Source: Defluviimonas sp. SAOS-178_SWC (GTDB lineage: Bacteria; Pseudomonadota; Alphaproteobacteria; Rhodobacterales; Rhodobacteraceae). From it: 64,000 nt of DNA. Every line of letters begins with the position of its first letter. The first letter of the stretch is position 1. The position numbers and the translations under genes were made by a program. Under the pieces are notes generated by a model. That model saw only the letters and a list, made by a program, of their open reading frames with translations. It was not told where the DNA came from and made no database searches. The DNA lies in assembly GCF_039830135.1 (NCBI RefSeq), contig NZ_CP156081.1:1784001-1848000 (forward strand), given 5' to 3'. Below are positions 19,582 to 29,549 of the stretch, one piece after another.

Positions 19582-19668
19582 GGCGTTTCCTTCCCCCGAA
19601 CGGACCTTGTGCGAAGGTGTTTAGGCCAGCGGACCGGGCGGGGCAAGGCCGCCCGTCGGGGGCCAGGG

Positions 19669-20847
19669 TCAGGGCTTGAACGCGGCGAGCCGGTCGATCA
19701 GCGTGCCGATCCCGGCGCTGTCGATATTGGCAAACGCGATGCGCAATTCCCGATCCCCGGCCGGGTCGTCCGCGGGCCGGAACATCGTGCCGGGAAGGAG
19801 AAGGACGCCCGCCTCCTGCACCAGCCGTCTGGCCAGCTCCGGCGAGGCGATCGGGTAGGGGTGGCGCACATAGGCGAAGAAGGCACCGCAACCCAGAAGC
19901 TCCCAACCGTCGAGCCGCGCGAACCCCGCTTCGAGCGCGGCGCGGCGGGCAAGCGTCTCGGCCCGTTCGCCCGCGACCCACTGACCAAGGTTGAGCATCC
20001 CCCAGAGCGCGCCGATCTGGCCGAGCTGCGAGGGGCAGATCGCGACGGTGTCGAGGAACTTCTCCACCTCGGCGAGGCGCGCAGTATCGGCGACGATGGC
20101 GCCGACGCGGTGGCCCGTCAGACGGTAGGCCTTCGAAAAGGAATAGAGATGCACGAGCGTCCCGCGCCAGTCGGGATCGGCAAAAAGGTCGTGCGGTGCG
20201 TCCGGCCGGCTGTCGAAATCGCGGTAGGTCTCATCGACGATCAACGCGATGCCCTTCGCCTTGGCGAGGTCGAAGAAGGCACGGAGCACCTCGGCCGGGT
20301 ATTCGACGCCGCCTGGATTGTTCGGCGTCACGAGAACGATCGCGCGGGTGCGGGGGGTGATCAATCGCTCCGCCGCCTCCGCCTCGGGGATCAATCCGGG
20401 CCCGGTCGGCAGCGGCACGGAGCCAACCCCCTGCATGTCCAGCCACATTTTGTGATTGAAATACCAGGGGGTTGGAAGGATGATTTCATCCCCGGCCCGT
20501 GCCAGGGTCGACAAGATCGCGCAAAAAGCCTGGTTGCAGCCTTGCGTGATCGCGACCTCGGTGGCCGCGATCTCTCCGCCATAGGCCGCCGACCATTGAG
20601 CCGCGACTTCGGCCCGCAGGGCCGGCAGGCCGAGCACCGGGCCGTAAAGATGCGCGGCCGGTTCGTTCAGTGCCGCCTCAGCCAGCGCCTGCCGGAGCGC
20701 GGGGGGCGGCGGGTCCATCGGCGCCGCCTGGCTCACGTTGATGAGCGGCCGGTCGGCAGGAAACACGACCCCGTCCAGCCAACGCCGCGCCTCCATCACC
20801 GGTGGCGGGAAGGTGGCGGCCATGTCGGGGTTGAGCGGCAGGGTCAT
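19669..20847 (-). CDS. PLP-dependent class I/II aminotransferase
   Basis: 392-aa fold-type I aminotransferase. Visible motifs are HLYGPVLGLPALR, ITQGCNQAF, PTPWYFNHKMW, TPNNPGGVEY, LIVDETYRDF and SFSKAYRLTGHRVG, with the PLP-binding Lys in SFSK. The substrate cannot be told from sequence; close families act on aspartate, aromatic or branched substrates. The start at 20847 has only a weak ribosome site (GAGGAC, 9 bp away), and an ATG eight codons later is an alternative. It is 87 bp upstream of the PpiD-like gene, on the same strand. Confidence 0.88.
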   Translation of the reverse strand: MTLPLNPDMAATFPPPVMEARRWLDGVVFPADRPLINVSQAAPMDPPPPALRQALAEAALNEPAAHLYGPVLGLPALRAEVAAQWSAAYGGEIAATEVAITQGCNQAFCAILSTLARAGDEIILPTPWYFNHKMWLDMQGVGSVPLPTGPGLIPEAEAAERLITPRTRAIVLVTPNNPGGVEYPAEVLRAFFDLAKAKGIALIVDETYRDFDSRPDAPHDLFADPDWRGTLVHLYSFSKAYRLTGHRVGAIVADTARLAEVEKFLDTVAICPSQLGQIGALWGMLNLGQWVAGERAETLARRAALEAGFARLDGWELLGCGAFFAYVRHPYPIASPELARRLVQEAGVLLLPGTMFRPADDPAGDRELRIAFANIDSAGIGTLIDRLAAFKP

Positions 20848-20914
20848 CGGGGGTTTGTCCTCGGCAATCTCTCGCCTCCCTTGGTACAGGGATCACGGCC
20901 GGAGGCAAGGCGTC

Positions 20915-21412
20915 TTACGGTTCCTCGGGTCCGGCCTTCATGCGCTGATACTCGTGCCAGACGAGCCAGATCACCACGAGGTCGAAGATCGTGAGCGCGA
21001 TCAGAAAGGGCGCATGGGTGAGGGAAAAACGTTCGATTTGATAGAGAATGAACCCGACCAGCACGAGGATCGAGGCCGGGTAGGCCCAAAGGATGCGGAA
21101 GGCGAGCGCCGCAACGATCACAAGTTTCACCACCCCGTGACCGATGAGGTAGAGCGCCCAGAAATTCTGGGTCGAGACCGAATACCCTTGGGCAAGCCCC
21201 AGAAGCCAGTTCGCCACCCGGTCGCCCGGATCCTCGACGATCTCGTAATGCGTGAGCCAGCGGACCGTTCGTGTCACCCAATCGGCACTGGCCAGCCAGA
21301 TAGCGATGCCAGACAGCAATTCGGTGGCGGCGAATGCCCCCTTGGCGATCAGGCTGACATCGAAAAGCTGACGCAGCCGGCGCTCGACATGGGCGCTGAA
21401 CGGCCTGCCCAC
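20915..21412 (-). CDS. DUF2127 integral membrane protein
   Basis: 165-aa protein with about four hydrophobic segments (LIAKGAFAATELLSGIAIWL; FWALYLIGHGVVKLVIVAAL; ILWAYPASILVLVGFILY; PFLIALTIFDLVVIWLVW). The KGAF...ELL and GHGVVK...AL signatures match DUF2127. The GTG start at 21412 follows the phosphoribosyltransferase gene by 6 bp, suggesting co-transcription with it and fabI. The function is unknown. Confidence 0.8.
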   Translation of the reverse strand: MGRPFSAHVERRLRQLFDVSLIAKGAFAATELLSGIAIWLASADWVTRTVRWLTHYEIVEDPGDRVANWLLGLAQGYSVSTQNFWALYLIGHGVVKLVIVAALAFRILWAYPASILVLVGFILYQIERFSLTHAPFLIALTIFDLVVIWLVWHEYQRMKAGPEEP

Positions 21413-21418
21413 CGCGCC

Positions 21419-21925
21419 TCAGTCCCGTCCGCGATAGGGCTCGACATATTGCAGGGCCATGTCCCACGGGAAGAAGATCCACGTGTCCTGGCTGACCTCG
21501 GTGATGTAGGTATCGACCATCGCGCGGCCCTCGGGCTTGGCGTAGACGGTGGCGAAATGCGCCTTCGGATAGAGCTTTCTCACCAGTTCCAGCGTCTTTC
21601 CGGTATCGACGAGGTCATCGACGACCAGAACGCCCGCGCCGTCCGGGCCCATGATGCTGGCCTGCGGCTCCTTGATGACGCGGGGCTGGGTCTGATCCTG
21701 ATGGTTGTAGGACTTGACCGAAATCGTATCGACGACGCGGATGTCGAGCTCGCGGCTGACGATCATCGCCGGCGCCATGCCGCCGCGCGTGATCGCGACG
21801 ACCGCCCGCCAGGCGCCGTCATCGGGGCCTTTGCCGTCCAGACGCCAGGCCAGCGCCCGCGCGTCGCGGTGAATCTGATCCCAGGAGACGTGAAAGCCTT
21901 TTTCGTGCGGCAGCCGGTCGCTCAA
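21419..21925 (-). CDS. gpt: Xanthine phosphoribosyltransferase
   Basis: 168-aa purine salvage enzyme that converts xanthine or guanine plus PRPP to XMP or GMP. The PRPP motif is [17 protein letters not shown], with [19 protein letters not shown] and [11 protein letters not shown] near the ends, as in E. coli Gpt. The TTG start at 21925 overlaps the fabI stop (TTGA) and has AAGGAG 9-14 bp upstream, which supports it over internal ATGs. Confidence 0.92.
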   Translation of the reverse strand: MSDRLPHEKGFHVSWDQIHRDARALAWRLDGKGPDDGAWRAVVAITRGGMAPAMIVSRELDIRVVDTISVKSYNHQDQTQPRVIKEPQASIMGPDGAGVLVVDDLVDTGKTLELVRKLYPKAHFATVYAKPEGRAMVDTYITEVSQDTWIFFPWDMALQYVEPYRGRD

Positions 21926-22758
21926 TGTCCGCTCTCCTTGTCGCCCCTTCCGGTGACGACGTCGATATCGGGCGCGTCAACCGCTTTCATGCCAACGATA
22001 TGATATCCCGCATCGACGTGATGCACCTCGCCCGTGACACCCGATCCGAGATCGGAGAGAAGATAGAGCGCGGACTTGCCGACGTCGCCCTGGTTGACGT
22101 TGCGCCGCAAGGGTGAGTTCAGCTCGTTCCACTTCAGGATATAGCGGAAGTCGCCGATGCCGGACGCCGCGAGCGTCTTGATCGGACCGGCGGAAATCGC
22201 GTTGCAGCGGATGCCGTCCTTGCCGAGATCCTCGGCGATGTAGCGCACCGACGCCTCCAGCGCGGCCTTGGCGACGCCCATCACGTTGTAATGCGGCATC
22301 ACCCGCTCGGCCCCGTAGTAGGTCAGCGTCAGAAGCGAGCCGCCATCGGGCATCATCGCCGCCGCGCGCTGGCAGACGGCGGTGAAGGAATAGACCGAGA
22401 TGTCCATCGTCATGCGGAAATTCTCGATTCCGGTATCGACATAGCGGCCGCGAAGCTCGTTCTTGTCGGAAAAGCCGATCGCATGCACGACGAAGTCGAG
22501 CTTGCCCCACACCTTTTCCAGATGCGCGAAGAGCGCGTCGAGCGACCCGGCATCGGCCACGTCACACTCGACCAGTTCGGTGACGCCGATCTGCGCCGCA
22601 AGCGGTTCGACCCGCTTTTTCAAGGCTTCGCCCTGATAGGAAAAGGCCATTTCGGCGCCATGATCCGCGCAGGCCTTGGCAATTCCCCAGGCGATCGACT
22701 TGTCGTTCGCAAGCCCCATGATCAGGCCGCGCTTGCCGGCCATCAATTTGGTTGCCAT
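21922..22758 (-). CDS. fabI: Enoyl-[acyl-carrier-protein] reductase (NADH)
   Basis: 278-aa short-chain dehydrogenase that completes each fatty-acid elongation cycle. Visible motifs are [19 protein letters not shown] (NAD-binding), [19 protein letters not shown], and the active-site pair Tyr and Lys in [22 protein letters not shown]. The acidic/His tail after GYHIVGM is common in alphaproteobacterial FabI. It heads a minus-strand group with gpt and the DUF2127 gene and is divergent from pdxH. Confidence 0.97.
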   Translation of the reverse strand: MATKLMAGKRGLIMGLANDKSIAWGIAKACADHGAEMAFSYQGEALKKRVEPLAAQIGVTELVECDVADAGSLDALFAHLEKVWGKLDFVVHAIGFSDKNELRGRYVDTGIENFRMTMDISVYSFTAVCQRAAAMMPDGGSLLTLTYYGAERVMPHYNVMGVAKAALEASVRYIAEDLGKDGIRCNAISAGPIKTLAASGIGDFRYILKWNELNSPLRRNVNQGDVGKSALYLLSDLGSGVTGEVHHVDAGYHIVGMKAVDAPDIDVVTGRGDKESGH

Positions 22759-22789
22759 ATCTGTCCCCGCGCCACTTTCTTAACGAGTT

Positions 22790-22830
22790 ACGAAGCATTA
22801 GGCTAAGTTCCAACCTGCTTCAAGGGCGGG
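22790..22830 (-). promoter_or_regulatory. Candidate promoter of fabI
   Basis: On the minus strand, TTGAAG, a 17-bp spacer and TAATGC lie about 35-65 bp before the fabI start, followed by GGGGA as ribosome site. The -35 matches at 5 of 6 positions; the -10 is weak. Confidence 0.4.
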
Positions 22831-22898
22831 GGACGCCGCTTGGCGAAGTCGTTCGGCAGTATGCAATCAGAGCGTGAAGCAGCCTGGAAGGCCCGATA

Positions 22899-23504
22899 AT
22901 GGCAGACCGAAGCGGAATATTCGGGGGAGACGACCCCTTCGTCCTCGCACGGTCCTGGCTGACGGAGGCCGAGGCGTCCGAACCGAACGATCCGAACGCC
23001 ATCGCGTTTGCCACCGTCGATGCGGACGGGTTGCCGAATGCGCGCATGGTGCTTCTGAAAGAGATTGAGGCCGACGCTTTTCTCTTCTACACAAACTACG
23101 GTTCGGCAAAAGGGCGCGAAATCGCGATCGCCGGCAAGGCGGCTTTCGTGATGCACTGGAAGTCGCTGCGCAGGCAAATCCGGGTCCGGGGCGTGACCAG
23201 CCGGGAGGAAGGGTCGATGGCGGACGAGTATTTCGCCTCGCGGTCCTTGCAAAGCCGGCTCGGCGCCTGGGCGTCGCGGCAGTCCGAACCGCTTGCCTCC
23301 CGGGGCAGGCTGATGGCTGAGGTGGCACGAGTGACCGCGGCGCAAGGATTGGCGCCGGAGCGACCGCCCTTCTGGGGGGGAATACGGCTCAAACCGCTGG
23401 AGATCGAATTCTGGGCCGATGGGGCCTTCCGTCTTCATGACCGATTCCAATGGCGTCGCGCGACGCTGGCGGACAGTTGGGAGATTACGCGACTGAACCC
23501 TTAA
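22899..23504 (+). CDS. pdxH: Pyridoxamine 5'-phosphate oxidase
   Basis: 201-aa FMN enzyme that makes pyridoxal 5'-phosphate. The motifs are [38 protein letters not shown] (FMN), [37 protein letters not shown] and the C-terminal FWGGIRLKP / [10 protein letters not shown] signature. GGAAGG lies just upstream of the ATG. It is divergent from fabI across 140 bp. Confidence 0.97.
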   Translation: MADRSGIFGGDDPFVLARSWLTEAEASEPNDPNAIAFATVDADGLPNARMVLLKEIEADAFLFYTNYGSAKGREIAIAGKAAFVMHWKSLRRQIRVRGVTSREEGSMADEYFASRSLQSRLGAWASRQSEPLASRGRLMAEVARVTAAQGLAPERPPFWGGIRLKPLEIEFWADGAFRLHDRFQWRRATLADSWEITRLNP

Positions 23505-23595
23505 TCGTCGCGAGTGTTGGTGATCAGTTTCATTCGGTGCCTTCAGTGAGCTTCAATTCGCTTCCTCTCCGGTTAGGCCGGCATGAGGGGCGGGG

Positions 23596-24147
23596 ATGGG
23601 AAAACGACCGGTTATGACACAAGAACAACAGGACCAGCACGAGGTCGTCGGCCGCGTGAAATGGTTCGATCCTGCGAAGGGATTCGGCTTCATCGTCGCC
23701 GATGAAAGCGGAGGCGACATTCTTTTGCATGCGAATGTCTTGCGGAATTTCGGTCAGAGCTCCGTCGCCGACAACGCGCGAATCACCGTGCTCGTCCAGC
23801 AGACTGCACGCGGCGCCCAGGCGGTCGAGGTGCGGGAGATCCTGCCGCCCGAGAACGAAGACGCGATGCCGATCGAGGATCTCGGGGATAGCGACGCGGC
23901 CGAGATCGCCGCGCTGCCGCTGGAGCCGGCGCGGGTGAAATGGTTCGACAAGACGAAGGGATTCGGCTTCGCCAATGTCTACAGCCGCCCCGAGGACGTG
24001 TTCATCCATATCGAGGTTCTGCGCCGCTCCGGCTTTGCCGATCTGCAACCGGGCGAGGCGGTCTGCCTTCGCGTGATCGAGGGCAAGCGCGGCCGCATGG
24101 CGGCGCAGGTCGCCTCCTGGGAAGCGGCGGTCCGGGAAAAGAAATGA
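23596..24147 (+). CDS. Double cold-shock-domain protein
   Basis: 183-aa protein with two cold-shock domains, at ~17-68 (GRVKWFDPAKGFGFIVADE, DILLHANVL) and ~112-172 (ARVKWFDKTKGFGFANVYS, DVFIHIEVL). They are joined by an acidic linker (PPENEDAMPIEDLGDSDAAE). The RNP1-like KGFGF and RNP2-like VFIH motifs are intact in both, so each can bind single-stranded RNA or DNA. The start at 23596 follows GAGGGGCGGGG; ATG at 23614 is an alternative. The stop overlaps the next gene by 4 bp. Confidence 0.88.
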   Translation: MGKRPVMTQEQQDQHEVVGRVKWFDPAKGFGFIVADESGGDILLHANVLRNFGQSSVADNARITVLVQQTARGAQAVEVREILPPENEDAMPIEDLGDSDAAEIAALPLEPARVKWFDKTKGFGFANVYSRPEDVFIHIEVLRRSGFADLQPGEAVCLRVIEGKRGRMAAQVASWEAAVREKK

Positions 24148-24611
24148 TCCTGCGGGTTGCGATCGCGGCGATCCTCCTTGGCGGCCCGGCGGCGGCTGCC
24201 TGCACCGAGACGGTGGCCGAGTTTCGCTGGGACGCTGGTCAGGCGCGATTCGCGGTCGAGATTGCCGACGATCCGGGCGAACGCGCCAACGGGCTGATGT
24301 TCCGCAAGCGCCTGCCGGCGAGCGCGGGGATGCTCTTCATCTACGAACATCCCCAGCCGGTCTCGTTCTGGATGAAGAACACGCTCATTCCGCTCGACAT
24401 GGTGTTCATCGGCCCGGATGGCCGCGTGAACGCGGTCCATGCGAACGCGGTGCCGGGCGACCTAACGCCGATTCCGGGACCCGACGGCACGCTGATGGTG
24501 CTGGAGATCCAGGGCGGGCTCGCCGCGCGGCTGGGGTTGGGCGAGGGGGCCGAGTTGCGCCATCCGGCCGTCGATCCGGCGACGGCGCTTTGGGCCTGCG
24601 GGCAACCTTAG
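24144..24611 (+). CDS. DUF192 family exported protein
   Basis: 155-aa protein with a signal peptide (~1-18, [19 protein letters not shown]). A DUF192 domain follows: [50 protein letters not shown] and [15 protein letters not shown]. The ATG overlaps the stop of the cold-shock gene (ATGA), so the two are translationally coupled. DUF192 proteins are periplasmic or extracytoplasmic with no settled function. Confidence 0.88.
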   Translation: MILRVAIAAILLGGPAAAACTETVAEFRWDAGQARFAVEIADDPGERANGLMFRKRLPASAGMLFIYEHPQPVSFWMKNTLIPLDMVFIGPDGRVNAVHANAVPGDLTPIPGPDGTLMVLEIQGGLAARLGLGEGAELRHPAVDPATALWACGQP

Positions 24612-24651
24612 GCCTTTTCCTCCGGCCCTCAACTCGCTAGAGACGGGGCGT

Positions 24652-24728
24652 CGGGGCGTAGCGCAGCCTGGTAGCGCGACGGTTTTGGGTACCGTAGGTC
24701 GGAAGTTCGAATCTTCTCGCCCCGACCA
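24652..24728 (+). tRNA. tRNA-Pro (anticodon UGG)
   Basis: 77-nt cloverleaf. The acceptor CGGGGCG pairs with CGCCCCG, followed by A and an encoded CCA end. The anticodon stem is ACGGT/ACCGT with the 7-nt loop TTTGGGT, giving anticodon TGG at 24686-24688. GTTCGAATC is the T-loop. Confidence 0.96.
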
Positions 24729-25180
24729 GCCTTCCAAAGAATGCATTCGGCACCCGCCGCGGCCGTATGTGCCGCCGCGTGAATTCACCTGCCCCGGCAG
24801 ACTCGCGGGGCAAATCCCTTGCAGGCAAAAGATTTCCGGGCTGGCGGCCCGCGCCGCCCGATTTCGGGTGAATCACCCCGGCCGGCCTCATCGGGCAGGT
24901 CAACCGAAATCTCCTCCCGAACGCGTGAAAAACTAGTTGACCCGACCGGGTCGAATACGTCAGTTTGTATGGGCTGACGGAGAAGCCACAAGATTTAGTG
25001 GTCGGCACGGCGGGGACAGAACAACACCAACATCGGTCACGTTAACAGATGACCAGGACGCAGCGGGCGCATCCGCTGTGAACGATGGCTTGTCCCTCAA
25101 CGCCCCGAAAGCGCTTGCGCGGCAAGACGCTCCGGTAAGGGGCGCGTCGCGGCCTAGAGAAGTGAAAAGATGGGGCAGAC
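24729..25180 (+). other. 452-bp region upstream of nrdJ: promoter region, no convincing gene
   Basis: Short open frames here lack ribosome sites and known motifs. The region holds TTGACC at 24937-24942 as a possible -35 and two partial palindromes described separately. No B12-box is seen, so a cobalamin riboswitch is not supported. Confidence 0.6.
24955..25001 (+). promoter_or_regulatory. Candidate NrdR-like operator pair upstream of nrdJ
   Basis: Two 16-bp partial palindromes, ATACGTCAGTTTGTAT (24955-24970) and CCACAAGATTTAGTGG (24986-25001), are exactly 31 bp apart. Paired 16-bp sites about three helical turns apart are the usual layout of NrdR boxes upstream of ribonucleotide reductase genes. 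The second site fits the CA-rich/TG-rich halves better; the first is weak. Confidence 0.4.
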
Positions 25181-28100
25181 ATGAAGATCGAACGCAAATT
25201 TACCAAGGCCGGGCGCGACGCCTACTCGGAAATCGGATTCACCACGACCGTGTCGGAGATCCGCAACCCCGACGGCAAGATCGTCTTCCGCAACGACAGC
25301 GTCGAAGTGCCCGAGGGCTGGAGCCAGGTCGCCTCCGACGTGCTCGCCCAGAAGTATTTCCGCAAGGCCGGCGTTCCGGCGCGGTTGAAGAAGGTCCGCG
25401 AAAAGGGGATGCCCGAATTCCTCTGGCGCTCAGTGCCCGATGAGAAGGCGCTGGCCGACCTGCCCGAGGACGCACGCTATGTCGGCGAGACCTCCGGCAA
25501 ACAGGTCTTCGACCGCCTCGCCGGGGCATGGGCCTACTGGGGCTGGAAGGGCGGCTACTTCACGACCGAGGCCGACGCGCAGGCCTATTACGACGAGATG
25601 CGTTTCATGCTGGCCGAACAGATGGCCGCGCCAAACTCGCCGCAATGGTTCAACACCGGCCTGCACTGGGCCTACGGCATCGACGGCCCGTCGCAGGGGC
25701 ACTACTACGTCGACCACAAGTCCGGCGAGCTGACGAAATCCGCCAGCGCCTACGAGCATCCGCAGCCGCATGCCTGCTTCATCCAGTCGGTGAAGGACGA
25801 CCTCGTCGGTGACGGCGGCATCATGGACCTCTGGGTTCGCGAGGCGCGGCTTTTCAAGTATGGGTCGGGCACGGGCACCAACTTCTCCTCGCTCCGGGGC
25901 GAGGGCGAGAAGCTGTCGGGCGGCGGCAAGTCCTCCGGCCTCATGGGCTTCCTCAAGATCGGCGACCGCGCGGCGGGCGCGATCAAGTCGGGCGGCACCA
26001 CGCGCCGCGCGGCCAAGATGGTGATCTGCGACATGGATCACCCCGATATCGAGGACTTCATCAACTGGAAGGTCATCGAAGAGCAGAAGGTCGCCGCGCT
26101 GGTGGCCGGCTCCAAGATGCATGAGCGTCAGCTCAACGAGATCTTCGCGGCGATCCGCACCTGGGACGGTTCCACCGAGGACGCCGTGGATCCCGCGAAG
26201 AACGAAGCCCTGAAAGCCGCGATCAAGTCGGCGAAGAAAGTGGCGATCCCAGAAACATACGTCAAACGCGTGCTCGATTACGCGAAACAGGGGTACGGGA
26301 GCATCGAATTCCCGACCTACGACACCGACTGGGACAGTGAAGCCTATGCGTCGGTCTCCGGGCAGAACTCCAACAACTCCGTCCGGGTGACCGACGCCTT
26401 CCTCAAGGCCGTAAAGGACGACGCGGATTGGGAGCTTGTCCGCCGGACTGATGGCAAGATTGCCAAGACCGTGAAGGCGCGCGACCTCTGGCAGCAGGTC
26501 GGCCACGCCGCCTGGGCCTGCGCCGATCCCGGCATCCAGTTCCATGACACGGTCAACGCCTGGCACACCTGCCCGGAAGATGGCCAGATCCGGGGATCGA
26601 ACCCTTGTTCGGAATACATGTTCCTCGACGACACGGCCTGCAACCTGGCCTCGATGAATCTGCTGACGTTCCATAAAAACAATGCCTTCGACGCCGAAGC
26701 TTATGTGCATGCGACGCGTCTCTGGACGGTCACGCTGGAAATCTCGGTGACGATGGCGCAGTTCCCGTCGAAGGAGATCGCGCAACGCTCCTACGACTTC
26801 CGCACGCTCGGCCTCGGCTACGCCAATATCGGCGGGCTGCTGATGAACATGGGCCTCGGCTACGACTCGGACGAAGGCCGGGCGTTCTGCGGCGCGCTGA
26901 CGGCGATCATGACCGGCATCTCCTACGCCACCTCGGCCGAGATGGCGGGCGAACTGGGCGCTTTCCCGGGCTACGCCAAGAACGCCGACCACATGCTCCG
27001 CGTCATCCGCAACCATCGCACGGCGGCTTACGGCAAAACCGGCGGTTACGAGGACCTCGCTGTCGCCCCGGTCGCGCTCGATCACGCGAACTGCCCGGAC
27101 CAGGCGCTTGTTTCCCTTGCGAAATCCGCCTGGGACGAGGCGCTGGCCCTCGGCGAGAAGAACGGCTACCGCAACGCCCAGGCGACCGTCATTGCGCCGA
27201 CCGGCACGATCGGCCTCGTGATGGACTGCGACACGACCGGGATCGAGCCGGACTTCGCGCTGGTGAAGTTCAAGAAGCTCGCCGGCGGCGGCTACTTCAA
27301 GATCATCAACCGCTCGGTTCCCGCCGCGCTCGAAACCCTTGGCTACGGCTCGGCCGAGATCGAGGAGATCATCGCCTACGCCGTCGGTCACGCCAGCCTT
27401 GGCAACTGCCCCGGCATCAACCACACCTCTCTGATCGGACACGGCTTCGGCCAGGCGGAACTTGAGAAGATCGAGGCGGCATTGCCTTCGGCCTTCGATA
27501 TCCGCTTTGTCTTCAATCAGTGGACACTCGGCGAGAAGTTCTGTCAGGAAGCCCTTGGAATTCCTGCGGAAAAGCTGAACGACCCGACCTTTGACATCCT
27601 TCGCCACCTCGGCTTCACCCGCAAGCAGATCGAGGCCGCGAACGACCATGTTTGTGGGACGATGACTCTTGAAGGCGCACCGCATCTGAAGGCGGAACAC
27701 TACCACGTCTTCGACTGCGCCAATGCCTGCGGCAAGAAGGGAACCCGTTTCCTGTCCGTGGACAGCCATATCCGCATGATGGCGGCGGCGCAGTCCTTCA
27801 TCTCGGGCGCGATCTCCAAGACGATCAACATGCCGAACAACGCCTCCATCGAGGAGACTCTGGCGGCCTACGAACTCTCCTGGTCGCTCGGCATCAAGGC
27901 CAACGCGCTTTACCGCGACGGGTCCAAGCTGTCGCAACCGCTGGCCGCCGCGCTCGTCGAGGATGACGAGGAGGCCGAGGAGATCCTCGCCACCGGATCG
28001 GCACAGGAAAAGGCCGCCGTTCTGGCCGAGAAGATCGTCGAGAAGATCGTGGTGAAGGAACTTGTCCGCAGCCACCGCGAAAAGCTTCCCGAACGCCGCA

Positions 28101-28864
28101 AGGGTTACACCCAGAAGGCGATGGTTGGCGGGCACAAGGTCTATCTGCGCACCGGCGAGTACAAGGACGGCACGCTGGGCGAGATCTTCATCGACATGCA
28201 CAAGGAAGGCGCGGGCTTCCGGGCGATGATGAACAACTTCGCCATCGCTGTCAGCGTCGGCCTGCAATACGGTGTGCCGCTTGAGGAATTCGTGGATGCC
28301 TTCACCTTCACGAAGTTCGAACCGGCGGGCATGGTCCAGGGCAACGACTCGATCAAGCAGGCGACCTCGATCCTCGACTACATCTTCCGCGAGTTGGCGG
28401 TCTCCTACCTCGACCGGACCGACCTTGCCCATGTGAAGCCGCAGGGCGCGAGCTTCGACGATCTCGGCGGCGGCGCGAACGAGGGCCAGTCGAACCTCGC
28501 GGAACCGAGCGAGCGCACCGCGTCGAAATCGCTGGAGGTCCTGAAGCAGGTCGCCTCGACCGGCTACATGCGCAAGCGGCTGCCGCAGGAGCTTGTGGTC
28601 CTGCAGGGCGGCGTGGGCGCCACCGCGCTCGCCGGCGATCCGGTCGCGGCGCTGAACACGCTGGTGCCGGCCACGGCGCAGGCGGTGCTGACCGCCGGCG
28701 CGACGGCCATCGCCTCCGGGACGGTCACGATGGACGCCCGCACCAAGGCCAAGATGCAGGGCTACGAGGGCGATCCCTGCGGCGAATGCGGCAACTACAC
28801 GCTGGTGCGCAACGGCACCTGCATGAAGTGCAACACCTGCGGGGGAACGAGCGGGTGCAGCTGA
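25181..28864 (+). CDS. nrdJ: Vitamin B12-dependent ribonucleoside-diphosphate reductase (class II)
   Basis: 1227-aa adenosylcobalamin-dependent reductase that makes deoxyribonucleotides with or without oxygen. Motifs seen include [55 protein letters not shown] with the radical-site Cys (NPCSE), [15 protein letters not shown] and [16 protein letters not shown] Lys/Glu-rich link precedes the DUF3258-like segment ([19 protein letters not shown]). The C-terminus is a zinc-ribbon-like tail ([20 protein letters not shown]) ending in a Cys pair for reduction. Length is typical of alphaproteobacterial NrdJ. It has its own terminator and a long leader region. Confidence 0.97.
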   Translation: MKIERKFTKAGRDAYSEIGFTTTVSEIRNPDGKIVFRNDSVEVPEGWSQVASDVLAQKYFRKAGVPARLKKVREKGMPEFLWRSVPDEKALADLPEDARYVGETSGKQVFDRLAGAWAYWGWKGGYFTTEADAQAYYDEMRFMLAEQMAAPNSPQWFNTGLHWAYGIDGPSQGHYYVDHKSGELTKSASAYEHPQPHACFIQSVKDDLVGDGGIMDLWVREARLFKYGSGTGTNFSSLRGEGEKLSGGGKSSGLMGFLKIGDRAAGAIKSGGTTRRAAKMVICDMDHPDIEDFINWKVIEEQKVAALVAGSKMHERQLNEIFAAIRTWDGSTEDAVDPAKNEALKAAIKSAKKVAIPETYVKRVLDYAKQGYGSIEFPTYDTDWDSEAYASVSGQNSNNSVRVTDAFLKAVKDDADWELVRRTDGKIAKTVKARDLWQQVGHAAWACADPGIQFHDTVNAWHTCPEDGQIRGSNPCSEYMFLDDTACNLASMNLLTFHKNNAFDAEAYVHATRLWTVTLEISVTMAQFPSKEIAQRSYDFRTLGLGYANIGGLLMNMGLGYDSDEGRAFCGALTAIMTGISYATSAEMAGELGAFPGYAKNADHMLRVIRNHRTAAYGKTGGYEDLAVAPVALDHANCPDQALVSLAKSAWDEALALGEKNGYRNAQATVIAPTGTIGLVMDCDTTGIEPDFALVKFKKLAGGGYFKIINRSVPAALETLGYGSAEIEEIIAYAVGHASLGNCPGINHTSLIGHGFGQAELEKIEAALPSAFDIRFVFNQWTLGEKFCQEALGIPAEKLNDPTFDILRHLGFTRKQIEAANDHVCGTMTLEGAPHLKAEHYHVFDCANACGKKGTRFLSVDSHIRMMAAAQSFISGAISKTINMPNNASIEETLAAYELSWSLGIKANALYRDGSKLSQPLAAALVEDDEEAEEILATGSAQEKAAVLAEKIVEKIVVKELVRSHREKLPERRKGYTQKAMVGGHKVYLRTGEYKDGTLGEIFIDMHKEGAGFRAMMNNFAIAVSVGLQYGVPLEEFVDAFTFTKFEPAGMVQGNDSIKQATSILDYIFRELAVSYLDRTDLAHVKPQGASFDDLGGGANEGQSNLAEPSERTASKSLEVLKQVASTGYMRKRLPQELVVLQGGVGATALAGDPVAALNTLVPATAQAVLTAGATAIASGTVTMDARTKAKMQGYEGDPCGECGNYTLVRNGTCMKCNTCGGTSGCS

Positions 28865-29231
28865 GAAGAGAATGCCGGTCACTCCGGTGACGGGTTTCCG
28901 GGGCGGGTGCGCTCGCCCCCGACGACGTTCAGGCCGCAGGCAGAAAACCGAGCGGTATGAAGGATGAGCCTGAACGGCGAGACTAGGGGGGCCTCCGGGC
29001 CCCCCGTTTTCTTTAAGGGATCGCCATCCCTGGGTGGCAATTCATGCGTGAAACGCGGAAGGCTGCGCAAAACCGATGGGTGTATCGGCGCCATTCCGCC
29101 AGAGCGTTCACGGCGGCGTGATCATGCCTCACGAGCCTCTTGCGGGACGCTTCGGGAAGATCCACATAGCGGGCGGTGGCGGTTAAGCCACTGATTCTAG
29201 GGCAGTTGCCCTTACCTGGAGTACAACAGAG
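28865..29231 (+). other. 367-bp gap between nrdJ and the first EF-hand gene
   Basis: The first part holds the nrdJ terminator. From ~29030 to 29231 it is presumably the promoter and 5' leader of the EF-hand gene. I see no coding frame with a ribosome site and no clear operator. TGATCATGC near 29120 and the imperfect repeat GGCGGTGGCGGTTAAGCCACTG near 29172 are the only structured elements. Confidence 0.4.
28986..29014 (+). terminator. Rho-independent terminator of nrdJ
   Basis: Perfect 8-bp stem GGGGGGCC/GGCCCCCC with TCCG loop, followed by GTTTTCTTT, about 120 bp after the nrdJ stop. Confidence 0.85.
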
Positions 29232-29465
29232 ATGAAAAAGCTCGTTCTGGCCCTCGGCGCCGTTGCTGCCTGCACCGTTGCCGCCCAAGCCCAGACCGTC
29301 GTGACCGACACCGATGGCAACGGCACCTACTCGATCGAGGAGCTGACCGCGGCCTATCCGGACATGACGGCCGAGACCTTCTCCATGATCGACGCCAACG
29401 CCGATGGCGCCGTCGACGCGGACGAACTGAAGGCCGCGCAGGAAGCGGGCACGATCGCCGGCTGA
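29232..29465 (+). CDS. Small secreted EF-hand calcium-binding protein A
   Basis: 77-aa protein with a signal peptide (KKLVLALGAVAACTVAAQAQ, likely cleaved after AQA). Two EF-hand loops follow: DTDGNGTYSIEE (D1, D3, N5, T7, S9, E12) and DANADGAVDADE (D1, N3, D5, A7, D9, E12). The mature part is only ~57 residues, so it is essentially one EF-hand pair, acting in the periplasm or outside the cell. GGAG lies upstream of the ATG. It is a clear paralogue of the protein at 30346-30588, and the two flank a sigma factor gene. Confidence 0.88.
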   Translation: MKKLVLALGAVAACTVAAQAQTVVTDTDGNGTYSIEELTAAYPDMTAETFSMIDANADGAVDADELKAAQEAGTIAG

Positions 29466-29493
29466 TCGGCCTGAGATCTCATCCGACGTGACG

Positions 29494-29525
29494 GGGCCCC
29501 GGAGATATTCTCCGGGGCCCTTTTG
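29494..29525 (+). terminator. Rho-independent terminator of EF-hand gene A
   Basis: Perfect 12-bp stem (29494-29505 with 29509-29520, GGGCCCCGGAGA) with a 3-nt loop, followed by TTTTGCTT. It separates the EF-hand gene from the convergent sigma factor gene. Confidence 0.88.
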
Positions 29526-29549
29526 CTTGCGCGGCGGGCGGCGGGCCGG

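Noticed and set aside
17704..20994. 1096-codon plus-strand open frame across the PpiD-like and aminotransferase genes
   Set aside because: It spans two well-supported minus-strand genes and their gap, which no real gene would do, and encodes an Arg/Gly/Asp-rich sequence without motifs.
24729..25180. Cobalamin riboswitch upstream of the B12-dependent reductase
   Set aside because: The conserved B12-box and the usual surrounding pairing elements are not seen. A leader of this length could also be plain promoter DNA.
25430..28882. Open frame of 1150 codons antisense to nrdJ
   Set aside because: High-GC coding DNA produces long mirror frames on the opposite strand. The translation has no known motif and is rich in Arg, Gly, Val and His, while the sense strand encodes a full NrdJ.
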